A stretch of DNA of 55,204 nucleotides from Rhodobacter sp. GTDB taxonomy: Bacteria; Pseudomonadota; Alphaproteobacteria; Rhodobacterales; Rhodobacteraceae. Numbering within the stretch: position 1 is the first letter of the stretch; each line of letters begins with the position of its first letter. The notes under the pieces are model-generated. The model had not been told where the DNA came from. It worked only from the letters and a program-made list of their open reading frames with translations, and did no database searches. Made by a program: the position numbers and the translations under genes. Location of the stretch: NCBI GenBank assembly GCA_020251025.1, contig JADCDI010000024.1, positions 1 through 55,204 of the forward strand, in the 5' to 3' direction. Below, piece after piece: positions 36,185-43,543 of the stretch.

Positions 36185-37204
36185 TCACTTGATTGAGCCG
36201 GAAAGAAGGCCGGAGCGCATCATCCGGCCAAGGATCGCCGCGACCAGCACCATCGGCCCGATGGAGATGAGAGCTGCGACTGAGATCGCCCACCATTCGT
36301 CACCCCGGCTGCTGTTCTGGCCTGCCAGAAGGATCGGCAGCGTCTGCCAGTCGCCGGTGGTAAGAAGAAGGGCGAAAAGGAATTCGTTCCACACAAAGGC
36401 AAGCACGATCATGGACGTGGCGATCAGGCCCGGCATCGCCATGGGCAGCACGATCTGAAAGAAGATGCGCATGCGTCCGATGTTGTCAACCATCGCGGCC
36501 TCTTCCACCTCAAGCGGGACGGTGGTCAGAAAGTCGCGCATCAGCCAGACCGCAAAGGGCAGGCCGAAGGCCGTGTAGACGATGACCATCCCGCCGAAGG
36601 TGTCAAGCAGCGGCAGGCCGATCTTGCCCATCTCGGCATAAAGCAGGTAGATCGCAAAGGCCGAAACAATGGGCGGAAAGATGCGCTGCGACACGAACCA
36701 GAAGGTCACGTCGTCATTGCCAAGAACCGGGCCGGGAAGGGCGCGGCCGTTCAGCCAGACCGCCACGGGAAGGGCCGTGACAAGGACGGTCAGCAGGGCA
36801 TGGGGCACGCGCAGGGTGGTCAGGGTATCAAGCAGGATGAAGCCGCCGATGGAGATGACCGCAAAGGCAACCCCGGCCAGCAGGCGGATGCGGAAGGTAA
36901 AGCGCACAAGGGCATAGGCCGCCATCGTTCCCAGGAAGACGGACAGGACCGTGGCCGTGACCGACACAAGGATGGAACTGACGATGGGCCCGACGAAATC
37001 CCCCCGCAGGCCGGCAAAGGCATCGCGGAAGGCCTGCACCGTCGGCCGGAAATCCACAAAGGGGATGTAGGTCGGCCCCTGCGACACTGCGAGCGGCGGC
37101 TTGAAGGCCGTGACCAGCACCCAGTACAGCGGGAAGGCCGCAAAGAACAGCCAGACAAGGCAAAGCAACAGCCCCATCCGGCGAAGGCCCCGGTTCTCTG
37201 TCAC
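36185..37204 (-). CDS. ABC sugar permease, MalG type
   Basis: A 339-residue inner-membrane protein with six hydrophobic segments. The EAA loop, which contacts the ATPase, is EVEEAAMVDNIGRMRIFFQIVLPMAMPG. The gap before the first periplasmic domain is long, as in the AraQ group. Its start overlaps the MalF-type gene by 4 bp and its end is 22 bp before the binding-protein gene. It forms the transmembrane channel with the MalF-type partner. Confidence 0.94.
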   Translation of the reverse strand: MTENRGLRRMGLLLCLVWLFFAAFPLYWVLVTAFKPPLAVSQGPTYIPFVDFRPTVQAFRDAFAGLRGDFVGPIVSSILVSVTATVLSVFLGTMAAYALVRFTFRIRLLAGVAFAVISIGGFILLDTLTTLRVPHALLTVLVTALPVAVWLNGRALPGPVLGNDDVTFWFVSQRIFPPIVSAFAIYLLYAEMGKIGLPLLDTFGGMVIVYTAFGLPFAVWLMRDFLTTVPLEVEEAAMVDNIGRMRIFFQIVLPMAMPGLIATSMIVLAFVWNEFLFALLLTTGDWQTLPILLAGQNSSRGDEWWAISVAALISIGPMVLVAAILGRMMRSGLLSGSIK

Positions 37205-38088
37205 GCATATCTCCGCGTCAGGCGCTGCGCAGCGGCAAGGTAGACCGTTCCGAAGACGATGACAACGATCAGGAACAGAAAGGACAGGGCCGAGGTCAGG
37301 CCAAGGTTGAACTTCTTGAAACCCTCGTTATAGGCGAAAAGCGTCAGCGTCTCGGTTGCCGTGCCCGGGCCGCCCCCCGTCAGGACAAAGACCGTGTCTA
37401 TGATCTTGAAGCCCTCGATCAGGCGGATGAAGATCACCGCCACAGACAGCGGCAGCAGCATCGGAAAGGTGATGCCCCAGAACCGCCGCCACGCGCCGAT
37501 GTTGTCAACGCGCGCGGCTTCGAACACCTCTTGCGGCAGGCCTTGAAGCCCGGCCAGCATCAGCAGTGTGACAAAGGGCGTCCATTGCCAGGTGTCGATG
37601 ACGGCAAGAACCATGATTGCGGGCCACTTTTCGGTCAGGAAGGGCACATAGGCAAAGCCGAGGCCCGCCATCGCATCGTTGACCGGGCCAAGATACGGGT
37701 GGAACACCATCCGCGCGATCAGCGCCACACCCACCGGGGCCAGGAACATGGGCAAAAGGAACGTCACACGGTAAAGCGATGCGCCGGGCACATTGTGGTG
37801 CAGCGCAAGGGCCAGAAGGAAGCCCAGCACATATTGGGCGGAAACCGAAATGAAGGTGATCAGCGCCGTCGTGCCGATCGCGCCCCAGAACCGCGCCGAC
37901 GAGGCGATCTGCGCATAGTTGTCCAGCCCGACGAAGCGCGGGGGCGTCGGCGGAACGATACGCACGGTCTGGAAGCTGACGGTCAGGGCATAGATCAGCG
38001 GAAACAGCGAAACGACCAGAACGATCAGAAAGGCCGGCCAGATGAAAAGGTGCTTCACCCCGTCCTGCCGTTCTGCCGACGCCGTCAT
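37201..38088 (-). CDS. ABC sugar permease, MalF type
   Basis: A 295-residue inner-membrane protein. Six membrane helices begin at LFIWPAFLIVLVVSLFPLIY, and the EAA loop QEVFEAARVDNIGAWRRFW is present. I start it at ATG 38088 (MTASAERQDG) after a GGGGGGCACTGC stretch; an upstream start at 38142 would add an unlikely 18 residues. It is the first gene of the importer operon. Its promoter faces the cupin gene's promoter across a 210-bp spacer that contains paired operators. Confidence 0.93.
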   Translation of the reverse strand: MTASAERQDGVKHLFIWPAFLIVLVVSLFPLIYALTVSFQTVRIVPPTPPRFVGLDNYAQIASSARFWGAIGTTALITFISVSAQYVLGFLLALALHHNVPGASLYRVTFLLPMFLAPVGVALIARMVFHPYLGPVNDAMAGLGFAYVPFLTEKWPAIMVLAVIDTWQWTPFVTLLMLAGLQGLPQEVFEAARVDNIGAWRRFWGITFPMLLPLSVAVIFIRLIEGFKIIDTVFVLTGGGPGTATETLTLFAYNEGFKKFNLGLTSALSFLFLIVVIVFGTVYLAAAQRLTRRYA

Positions 38089-38150
38089 GCAGTGCCCCCC
38101 ACCATGCCGCCCGATACTGGCCCGAGTCGTCTGACAAAGCAATCGTTAAT

Positions 38151-38184
38151 GTAGTGAAACTACCGATGTGGCCAGATGCGTCAG
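38151..38184 (-). promoter_or_regulatory. Importer promoter with 13-bp operator over the -10
   Basis: On the minus strand a -35-like CTGACG (38184-38179), a 16-bp spacer and TAGTTT (38162-38157) lead to the importer operon. The operator GTAGTTTCACTAC (38163-38151) overlaps the -10 box. Its arms GTAGT/ACTAC are perfect inverted repeats. The RpiR-type regulator encoded at the end of the divergent operon is the likely binder. Confidence 0.68.
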
Positions 38185-38243
38185 GAATACTGCCCGATTA
38201 TTGAGGTTTTCACGTCATGAGATGCCCAAAGCGCGCAATGCGG

Positions 38244-38277
38244 TTGAACTGATGGATCGTTTGTGTAGTTTGACTAC
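38244..38277 (+). promoter_or_regulatory. Cupin-operon promoter with matching 13-bp operator
   Basis: A -35-like TTGAAC (38244-38249), a 16-bp spacer and TAGTTT (38266-38271) precede the cupin gene. GTAGTTTGACTAC (38265-38277) differs from the site on the opposite promoter only in the central base. Both sites read in the direction of their own transcription, so one regulator can shut both operons. Confidence 0.7.
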
Positions 38278-38298
38278 CAAATTCTGCGGAGCAATCCC

Positions 38299-38919
38299 AT
38301 GCTTGTCACCCCGTCGGTCCATCACCTTTCGCCCGGGCAAGGCACCCTGTCCGCAAGTACCGCCCGCTATGAAAAGCGCCTTTCCGATCTGGCCGGACTT
38401 TATGCCGATGCGGCGGCTTTTGACGCGGCGCTGGGGTCGGGCGACCGGGTTGTCTACACGGTCGAGGATTTCCGTCCCAGCGGTGCAAGCGGCGATCTTT
38501 GCTTTGGGGTCACGCATATGCTGCCCGGCCGGATCGGGGACGAGTTCTTCATGACCCGCGGGCACATCCATGCCGTCGCCAACCGCCCCGAAACCTATCG
38601 CGGCGAGCTTGGGCGGGGCGTCATGCTGATGGAAAGCCCCGACGGACAGGTTGTCACCCTGCAGGTCACACCCGGGGCAACCGTTTATGTGCCCCCTTTC
38701 TGGATTCACCGGTCGGTCAACACCGGGGCAGAGCCGCTGGTCATGACCTTTGTCTATCCGGCGGATTCCGGGCAGGATTACGGCATCATCGCACGGTCGG
38801 ACGGCATGCGTGTGCGCGTCGTTGCCGATGGCGGGGGCTGGCGGACCGTGGAAAACCCCCGGTGGCGCCCCCGGACCAAGGCCGAGATTGCGGCCATTCA
38901 TGCCTCGGGGCGTGAATGA
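38299..38919 (+). CDS. Cupin-type phosphosugar isomerase (archaeal PGI family)
   Basis: A 206-residue cupin. Metal ligands are His89 and His91 in TRGHIHAV, Glu98 in NRPETY, and His137 in FWIHRSVN; this is the arrangement of the Pyrococcus glucose-6-phosphate isomerase. EEF-like DEFFMTRGHIH and the GVMLMESPDG strand complete the barrel. The family interconverts fructose 6-phosphate and glucose 6-phosphate; another phosphosugar is possible here. The ATG at 38299 lies behind GGAGCAATCCC. It is the first gene of a five- or six-gene divergent operon. Confidence 0.83.
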   Translation: MLVTPSVHHLSPGQGTLSASTARYEKRLSDLAGLYADAAAFDAALGSGDRVVYTVEDFRPSGASGDLCFGVTHMLPGRIGDEFFMTRGHIHAVANRPETYRGELGRGVMLMESPDGQVVTLQVTPGATVYVPPFWIHRSVNTGAEPLVMTFVYPADSGQDYGIIARSDGMRVRVVADGGGWRTVENPRWRPRTKAEIAAIHASGRE

Positions 38920-39176
38920 TCGGCGATGGCCTGTCCCGCCGCAGCGTCGGGCCCGTTGTCGTGACCTGCGATCCGGGCTTTGCCCCGCGTCCGGCGGATG
39001 CGGTTGTCGCGGGCGGGCCGTTCATGCCGGAACGCATCGCCCCATCCCCTGGGCACAGGGGCGCCGGTTTCCATCCGGCGGGGGGCGTTACGCCCGCCAC
39101 GCCCGGCAAAGGACGGACCGCCGCCGGGGCCCGCGCGGCAGCCAGGGGGGCCGCACTGATCCGGGGCGCGGCATGA
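38916..39176 (+). pseudogene. 86-codon ORF, possible PfkB-kinase remnant
   Basis: The ORF overlaps the cupin gene by ATGA at its start and the AroE-like gene by ATGA at its end, so it keeps operon phasing. The protein has no clear fold and is Gly/Ala/Pro-rich. Its end, GAGFHPAGGVTPATPGKG followed by an ARGAALIRGAA tail, weakly recalls the GAGDAFHAG anion-hole region and C-terminal AAALxxxGA of PfkB sugar kinases. A shrunken remnant is more likely than an active enzyme. A genuine small protein cannot be excluded. Confidence 0.4.
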
Positions 39177-40123
39177 AACCCGCCGAAAAGGCCACCTTCT
39201 GGTTCATCGGGGTCACCACGGGCCAGTCGTCGATCATGCGGGTGTTTCCCGAATGGGCGCGGCATCTGGGCCTTGGCGATGTGGACATGCGCGGCATCGA
39301 CCTTGTCCCGCATGACAGGCCGGAACGCTACCGCGAGGTGGTCTCGTTCCTTAAATCCGACCCGCTGTCGCGCGGGGCGCTGGTGACGACGCACAAGCTT
39401 GACCTTTTCGCGGCGGCGCGGGACATGTTCGATGAAATCGATCCCCATGCCGCGCTGATGGAAGAGACAAGCTGCCTGTCCAAGCGCGACGGGCGGTTCC
39501 TGTGCCACGCAAAGGACCCGATCTCTTCCGGTCTTGCCATCGACGGCTTTGTGCCAAAGGGACATTTCGCGCGAACGAGGGCCGAGGTTTTTTCGATGGG
39601 CGCGGGCGGGTCCACCATCGCGCTGACATGGCATCTGACGCAGGCGGCGCGGGGCAGGGACCGCCCGTCGCGCATCCTTGTCTCAAACCGCAGCCAGGCG
39701 CGGCTGGATCATCTTGCGGCGATCCACCGCAGCCTTGGCCACGGCATTCCGGTCGAATGCATCCTGGCCCCGCACCCTGGCGACAATGACGCCGTCATGG
39801 CGGGCCTTTCGCCCGGCGCGCTTGTCATCAATGCGACAGGGCTGGGCAAGGATGCGCCAGGCTCGCCGATCACCGACGCGGCCCGGTTTCCGCAAGGTGC
39901 CATCGCCTGGGATCTGAACTATCGCGGTGATCTGGTTTTTCTGGATCAGGCCCGCGCGCAGGCGCCGCTGCGGCAGTTGCAGATCGAAGACGGCTGGACC
40001 TATTTCATCCACGGCTGGACGCAGGTGATCGCCCAGGTGTTTCACGCGGATATTCCGGTGCGCGGCCCCGCCTTTGACAGGATTGCGGCCATCGCGGCCC
40101 GCGTGACCGGGCGCGGGGCATGA
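39173..40123 (+). CDS. Shikimate/quinate dehydrogenase-like oxidoreductase
   Basis: A 316-residue NADP-type dehydrogenase of the AroE superfamily. The substrate domain carries the likely catalytic Lys75 in VTTHKLDLF and Asp115 in KDPISSGLAIDG; the dinucleotide domain has GAGGSTIAL and NATGLG; QVIAQVF near the end is the C-terminal substrate helix. The substrate-binding serines (usually SxSxxxHN) are replaced by QSSIMRVFP, so it is not an ordinary shikimate enzyme. No aro gene is near. Translational coupling to the hydroxyacid dehydrogenase (ATGA) places it in carbohydrate catabolism; it may oxidise a cyclic or branched polyol. Confidence 0.8.
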   Translation: MKPAEKATFWFIGVTTGQSSIMRVFPEWARHLGLGDVDMRGIDLVPHDRPERYREVVSFLKSDPLSRGALVTTHKLDLFAAARDMFDEIDPHAALMEETSCLSKRDGRFLCHAKDPISSGLAIDGFVPKGHFARTRAEVFSMGAGGSTIALTWHLTQAARGRDRPSRILVSNRSQARLDHLAAIHRSLGHGIPVECILAPHPGDNDAVMAGLSPGALVINATGLGKDAPGSPITDAARFPQGAIAWDLNYRGDLVFLDQARAQAPLRQLQIEDGWTYFIHGWTQVIAQVFHADIPVRGPAFDRIAAIAARVTGRGA

Positions 40124-41058
40124 GGGGAAGCATCCTTATCACGCCCCGGTCGCTGTCGAAGGGCGGCCACCCGGCACTGAGCGTGCTGCAGGACCGCGGC
40201 TATGATCTGGTGATGCCCGCGCCGGGGATGATTCCGGACGAAAGGGCGCTGCTTGGGGCGGTGCCGGATTGTCTTGGCTGGCTGGCCGGGGTGGAACCCG
40301 TCAGCGAGGCGGTCATCAACGCCGCGCGGCGACTGCGCGTGATCAGCCGCAACGGCACCGGCGTGGACAACCTGCCGCTGCAAGTGCTGAAGGCCCGGCA
40401 GATCCGGGTGTTCCGCGCCGAAGGTGCCAATGCGCAGGGTGTGGCGGAACTGGCGCTTGCGCTGAGCCTGGCGGGCCTGCGGCGGATCGTCTGGACCCAT
40501 GAGGGGATGCGGCGGGGCGACTGGCCGCGCAGCCTGGGGCGCGAGATCGCGGGGGCGCGGATCGCGGTCGTCGGTCTGGGGGCGGTCGGCACGGCCTATG
40601 CGCGGATGTGTCTTGATCTGGGGGCACGGGTTGCGGGCCATGATCCCTTTGCGCCCCAGGGTCTTTTTGCGGAACGGGAATTTACCCGCACAACGCTGGA
40701 TGCAGCCCTTGCGGGGGCGGATGTGGTCAGCCTGCATGCGCCGATGCCCGCCGATGGCAGGCCGCTTCTGACAGATGCGCGGATATCGGCGCTGGCGCAG
40801 GGTGCGGTCGTGGTGAACACCGCCCGCGCCGGGCTGGTCGATGCCACGGCGGTGCGGGCGGCGCTGGGGTCTGGCCGCATCGCCTGCTATGCAACGGATG
40901 TGTTCGAGACAGAGCCACCCGCCCCTTCGCCGCTGCGGGACCATCCCGGCGTGGTGATGACCAGCCATATCGGCGGCTTCACCGATGCCTCGGTCGAACG
41001 CAGCACGATCCGGGCGGTGGAGAATCTTCTGCTGGTGCTGGACGGCGATGCGGATTAA
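40120..41058 (+). CDS. D-2-hydroxyacid dehydrogenase (SerA-like)
   Basis: A 312-residue NAD-dependent dehydrogenase. Nucleotide binding is GLGAVGTAYARM. The catalytic triad is Arg in NTARAGLVD, the Glu in DVFETEPP and His in TSHIGGFTDAS. SRNGTGVDNL is the substrate-loop motif. It lacks the ACT/regulatory domains of biosynthetic SerA, so a catabolic role is likely. It would oxidise or reduce a 2-hydroxyacid formed in the sugar pathway. Its start overlaps the AroE-like gene and its end overlaps the metallo-hydrolase by 11 bp. Confidence 0.88.
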   Translation: MRGSILITPRSLSKGGHPALSVLQDRGYDLVMPAPGMIPDERALLGAVPDCLGWLAGVEPVSEAVINAARRLRVISRNGTGVDNLPLQVLKARQIRVFRAEGANAQGVAELALALSLAGLRRIVWTHEGMRRGDWPRSLGREIAGARIAVVGLGAVGTAYARMCLDLGARVAGHDPFAPQGLFAEREFTRTTLDAALAGADVVSLHAPMPADGRPLLTDARISALAQGAVVVNTARAGLVDATAVRAALGSGRIACYATDVFETEPPAPSPLRDHPGVVMTSHIGGFTDASVERSTIRAVENLLLVLDGDAD

Positions 41059-41890
41059 GCGCGCCCCCGGCTGGCCCGCACCCGGAACGCCGGGGCTTTT
41101 CTGGCTGGGGCAGGCGGGGTTCTGGATTGAAACGGGGCGGATGCGGGTTTTGATCGACCCCTATCTGTCCGACAGTCTGGCGCGCAAGTATGCAGGGCAG
41201 GCGAATGACCATCGCCGCATGATGCCGCCGCCCGTCCTGCCGCAGGACCTGCCGCGCCCCGATGTCGTGCTGATCACACATGCGCATACCGATCACATGG
41301 ACCCCGACACGCTGGGCCCCCTTGTGGCGCGTTTTCCGGGTCTTGCCGTCGTCGTCCCCGCCGCGCGGCTGGACGTGGCGCGGGCGCGCAGCGGTGCGGG
41401 CGCGCAGCTTGTGCCTGTGGATGCCGGGCAGGTCATCCGCTTTGGCCCCGACCTGACGGTCAGGGTTTTTCCGGCAGCCCACGAGACGCCCGAAACCGAT
41501 GCCGGGGGGCGGCACGTCTTTCTGGGTTATGGCCTTCTGGCCGGCGGGATCAGGATGTATCATTCAGGCGATTGCATCCCCTTCGACGGGCTCGGCGCGG
41601 CCCTGCGCGCGTTTTGTCCGCAGATTGCCCTGCTGCCGGTCAACGGCCGCGACGCCCGCCGCCTTTCGGCCGGCATACCGGGCAACTTCACCCTGGGGGA
41701 AGCCGTCGAACTGACCCGGGCAGCGGGGGCTTGCGTGCTTGTTCCGCATCATTTCGGCATGTTTTCCTTCAACACCTGCGACCCTTCGGCCATCGACCGG
41801 GCCGCAGCGGCAGAGCGGGCGCTGAGCATCCTGCGTCCGGTCGCCGGAGAAACGCTGCGCCTTGAACCGGATGGATGCCATGGCGACTGA
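41048..41890 (+). CDS. UlaG-like metallo-beta-lactamase-fold hydrolase (candidate lactonase)
   Basis: A 280-residue metal hydrolase. The ligand motif THAHTDHMD (residues 77-85) has H78, H80, D82 and H83; PAAHE and MYHSGDC supply further ligands. FWLGQAGFWIETG and DPYLSDSLARKY match UlaG, the L-ascorbate-6-phosphate lactonase, as do LPVNGRD and VPHHFGMFSFNT. A phosphorylated sugar lactone is the most probable substrate, which fits between a dehydrogenase step and a hydroxyacid step. The start overlaps the previous gene; the end overlaps the regulator. Confidence 0.85.
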   Translation: MRIKRAPGWPAPGTPGLFWLGQAGFWIETGRMRVLIDPYLSDSLARKYAGQANDHRRMMPPPVLPQDLPRPDVVLITHAHTDHMDPDTLGPLVARFPGLAVVVPAARLDVARARSGAGAQLVPVDAGQVIRFGPDLTVRVFPAAHETPETDAGGRHVFLGYGLLAGGIRMYHSGDCIPFDGLGAALRAFCPQIALLPVNGRDARRLSAGIPGNFTLGEAVELTRAAGACVLVPHHFGMFSFNTCDPSAIDRAAAAERALSILRPVAGETLRLEPDGCHGD

Positions 41891-42830
41891 ACCGGCCCGC
41901 ACGACGGCAGTCGGGGACAACCTTCTGGAGGTTATCGCCCGCAGTCTGCCCGACCTGCGCCGGTCGGACCGGCGCGTGGCCGAGACAATCCTGCAGGCAC
42001 CGCAGGCAGCCGTCGAGATGACGCTTGGCGCCCTTGCCGGTGCATCGGGCGTCAGCGAACCGACCGTGATCCGCTTTGCGGCTGCGATCGGTTGCGAAGG
42101 TTTTCGCGATCTGCGCGTAAAGCTTGCGCGGTCCCTTGCCTTTGCGCGGACGACCTCGCATTCGGCCCTGGGCCCGGCTGATGATCTGGGCGAGATCATC
42201 GCAAAGATCTTCGACTTCAACCTTTCCAATATCGCATGGGTGCGCGCCCACCTTGATCCGGATGCGATCCGCGCGGCCGTGGCAGCGCTTTCGGCAGCCC
42301 CAAGGATTGAATTCTTCGGTCTGGGGGCATCGGGCATCGTGGCGATTGACGCGCAGCAGAAGTTTCCGCTGTTCGGCGCACCCTGCAGCGCGCAGACCGA
42401 TAGTCACCAGATGCTGATGGCTGCCGCCATGCTGGCACCGGGCGATGTGGCTGTCGCGATTTCAAACACCGCAACGACGGTTGATGTCGTTCGGGCCGCG
42501 CGCGTCGCCCGGGAAAAAGGTGCCACGACGATCGGAATAACCGGGGCACGCGGCCCGCTTCTGTCCCATTGCAGCATCGCGATCGTGGCCGAGACGCTTG
42601 AAAACACAGATCTTTTTACGCCGACCGTGTCGCGACTGTCGGCGATGGTCGTGATCGATATCCTTTCCACTGCGGTCAGCCTTGGCCGGAACCGCGCCCA
42701 GCAGAATAGCATTGCAGAGATGAAGCGCCTGCTGTCAGACGTGCGGTCTGGCTGGCGGGGCAAGCCTGACGCGGACAGCACGGGTCCCGCCGGGCCCGGG
42801 GACGGCGAGGGTGGCATTGTGCCTGAGTGA
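41880..42830 (+). CDS. RpiR/MurR-family transcriptional regulator with SIS domain
   Basis: A 316-residue regulator. Its N-terminal HTH_6 domain reads SDRRVAETILQAPQAAVEMT and LAGASGVSEPTVIRFAAAIG. The C-terminal SIS domain, which binds phosphosugars, spans about 125-280 (EFFGLGASGIVAIDAQQKF, ISNTATTVDVVRAA). It likely responds to a phosphosugar from this pathway and binds the twin GTAGT/ACTAC sites between the divergent operons. The start is set at ATG 41880 after GGATGGATGCC; ATG 41871 is possible. It is the last gene of the operon. Confidence 0.9.
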   Translation: MATEPARTTAVGDNLLEVIARSLPDLRRSDRRVAETILQAPQAAVEMTLGALAGASGVSEPTVIRFAAAIGCEGFRDLRVKLARSLAFARTTSHSALGPADDLGEIIAKIFDFNLSNIAWVRAHLDPDAIRAAVAALSAAPRIEFFGLGASGIVAIDAQQKFPLFGAPCSAQTDSHQMLMAAAMLAPGDVAVAISNTATTVDVVRAARVAREKGATTIGITGARGPLLSHCSIAIVAETLENTDLFTPTVSRLSAMVVIDILSTAVSLGRNRAQQNSIAEMKRLLSDVRSGWRGKPDADSTGPAGPGDGEGGIVPE

Positions 42831-42879
42831 ACCGCCGGGGGGATCGCCGCCGGTCCGCTGCGCGATACCCGCAGCCCGT

Positions 42880-43250
42880 TCAACGGACCTGTGCCTGCGG
42901 TCGCAGGAGTATGGGGGCGATGGCCTTTGCGTCCCTGGCGAAGAAGGCACCCGCCTTGCAGCAGGCATCAACGATGTCGTCGCAGGTCTTGAAGACGGTC
43001 ACGGCAAGCTTTCCGGCACAGAGGCCGCCCCAGGCCCGTCCGACGGGGTTCAACCTGGGGCGGCAGATGCAGAAGGCGGATGTCGGCGGGGCCGGCAAGG
43101 GCTTTGGCCCCCTGGCGGCCCGCGCCCGCCCTGCACGGGACCGGACCTGCGGCGGTGCGGTGCCAGGCGAATGCCTGGAACCGGACTTCAAGCGGCTTGC
43201 CCCCTGCCCGCGCAAGGATCGCCGCCGCTGCCGTTTCGGGAAAGCGTTCT
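42880..43250 (-). mobile_element. Remnant of an IS630-family transposase
   Basis: Reading the minus strand, FPETAAAAILARAGGKPLEVRFQ (one frame) recalls the IS630 stretch HPGKPIEVWFQDEARVGQ, and IRLLHLPPQ recalls LLPLPPYSPELNP. A second frame then gives RLNPVGRAWGGLCAGKLAV and VFKTCDDIVDACCKAGAFF, close to ELNPVERVWAYLRANKLA and VFDTYDDIVDACxxAWxFF. The central DDE aspartates are lost with an internal deletion and a frameshift. The rest of 42831-43543 has no gene I can recognise. Confidence 0.65.
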
Positions 43251-43543
43251 TCTGACACCGCGGCGGGCAACAGAAGCCCTGCCCTGTCATGGCCAGTAAA
43301 AAGCCAAACGCCAAGACCGTTGGCGTCACACGCATCCCCGCAACCTTCACCGGTAGCGCAAAGGCAAGCACATGCATCTGCCTGGCAGCACCCCGGCCCC
43401 GGTCAACCCGTTTCGGCGGCAAGGCCCGGGCTGCGGGCGCAGCATCCGGCGTCACCGGAGCGATGCCATGGATCGCGGCAGCCACCCCTGGCTGGCGGCA
43501 TGCCGGTGAACCGGACTTGGCCGGGTTTCAACGATGCCGCCGC

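Noticed and set aside
38299-42830. Ascorbate (ula) or myo-inositol (iol) catabolism as the pathway of the sugar locus
   Set aside because: Only the UlaG-like lactonase resembles ula, and no PTS, UlaD/E/F, IolB/C/D or inositol dehydrogenase is present.
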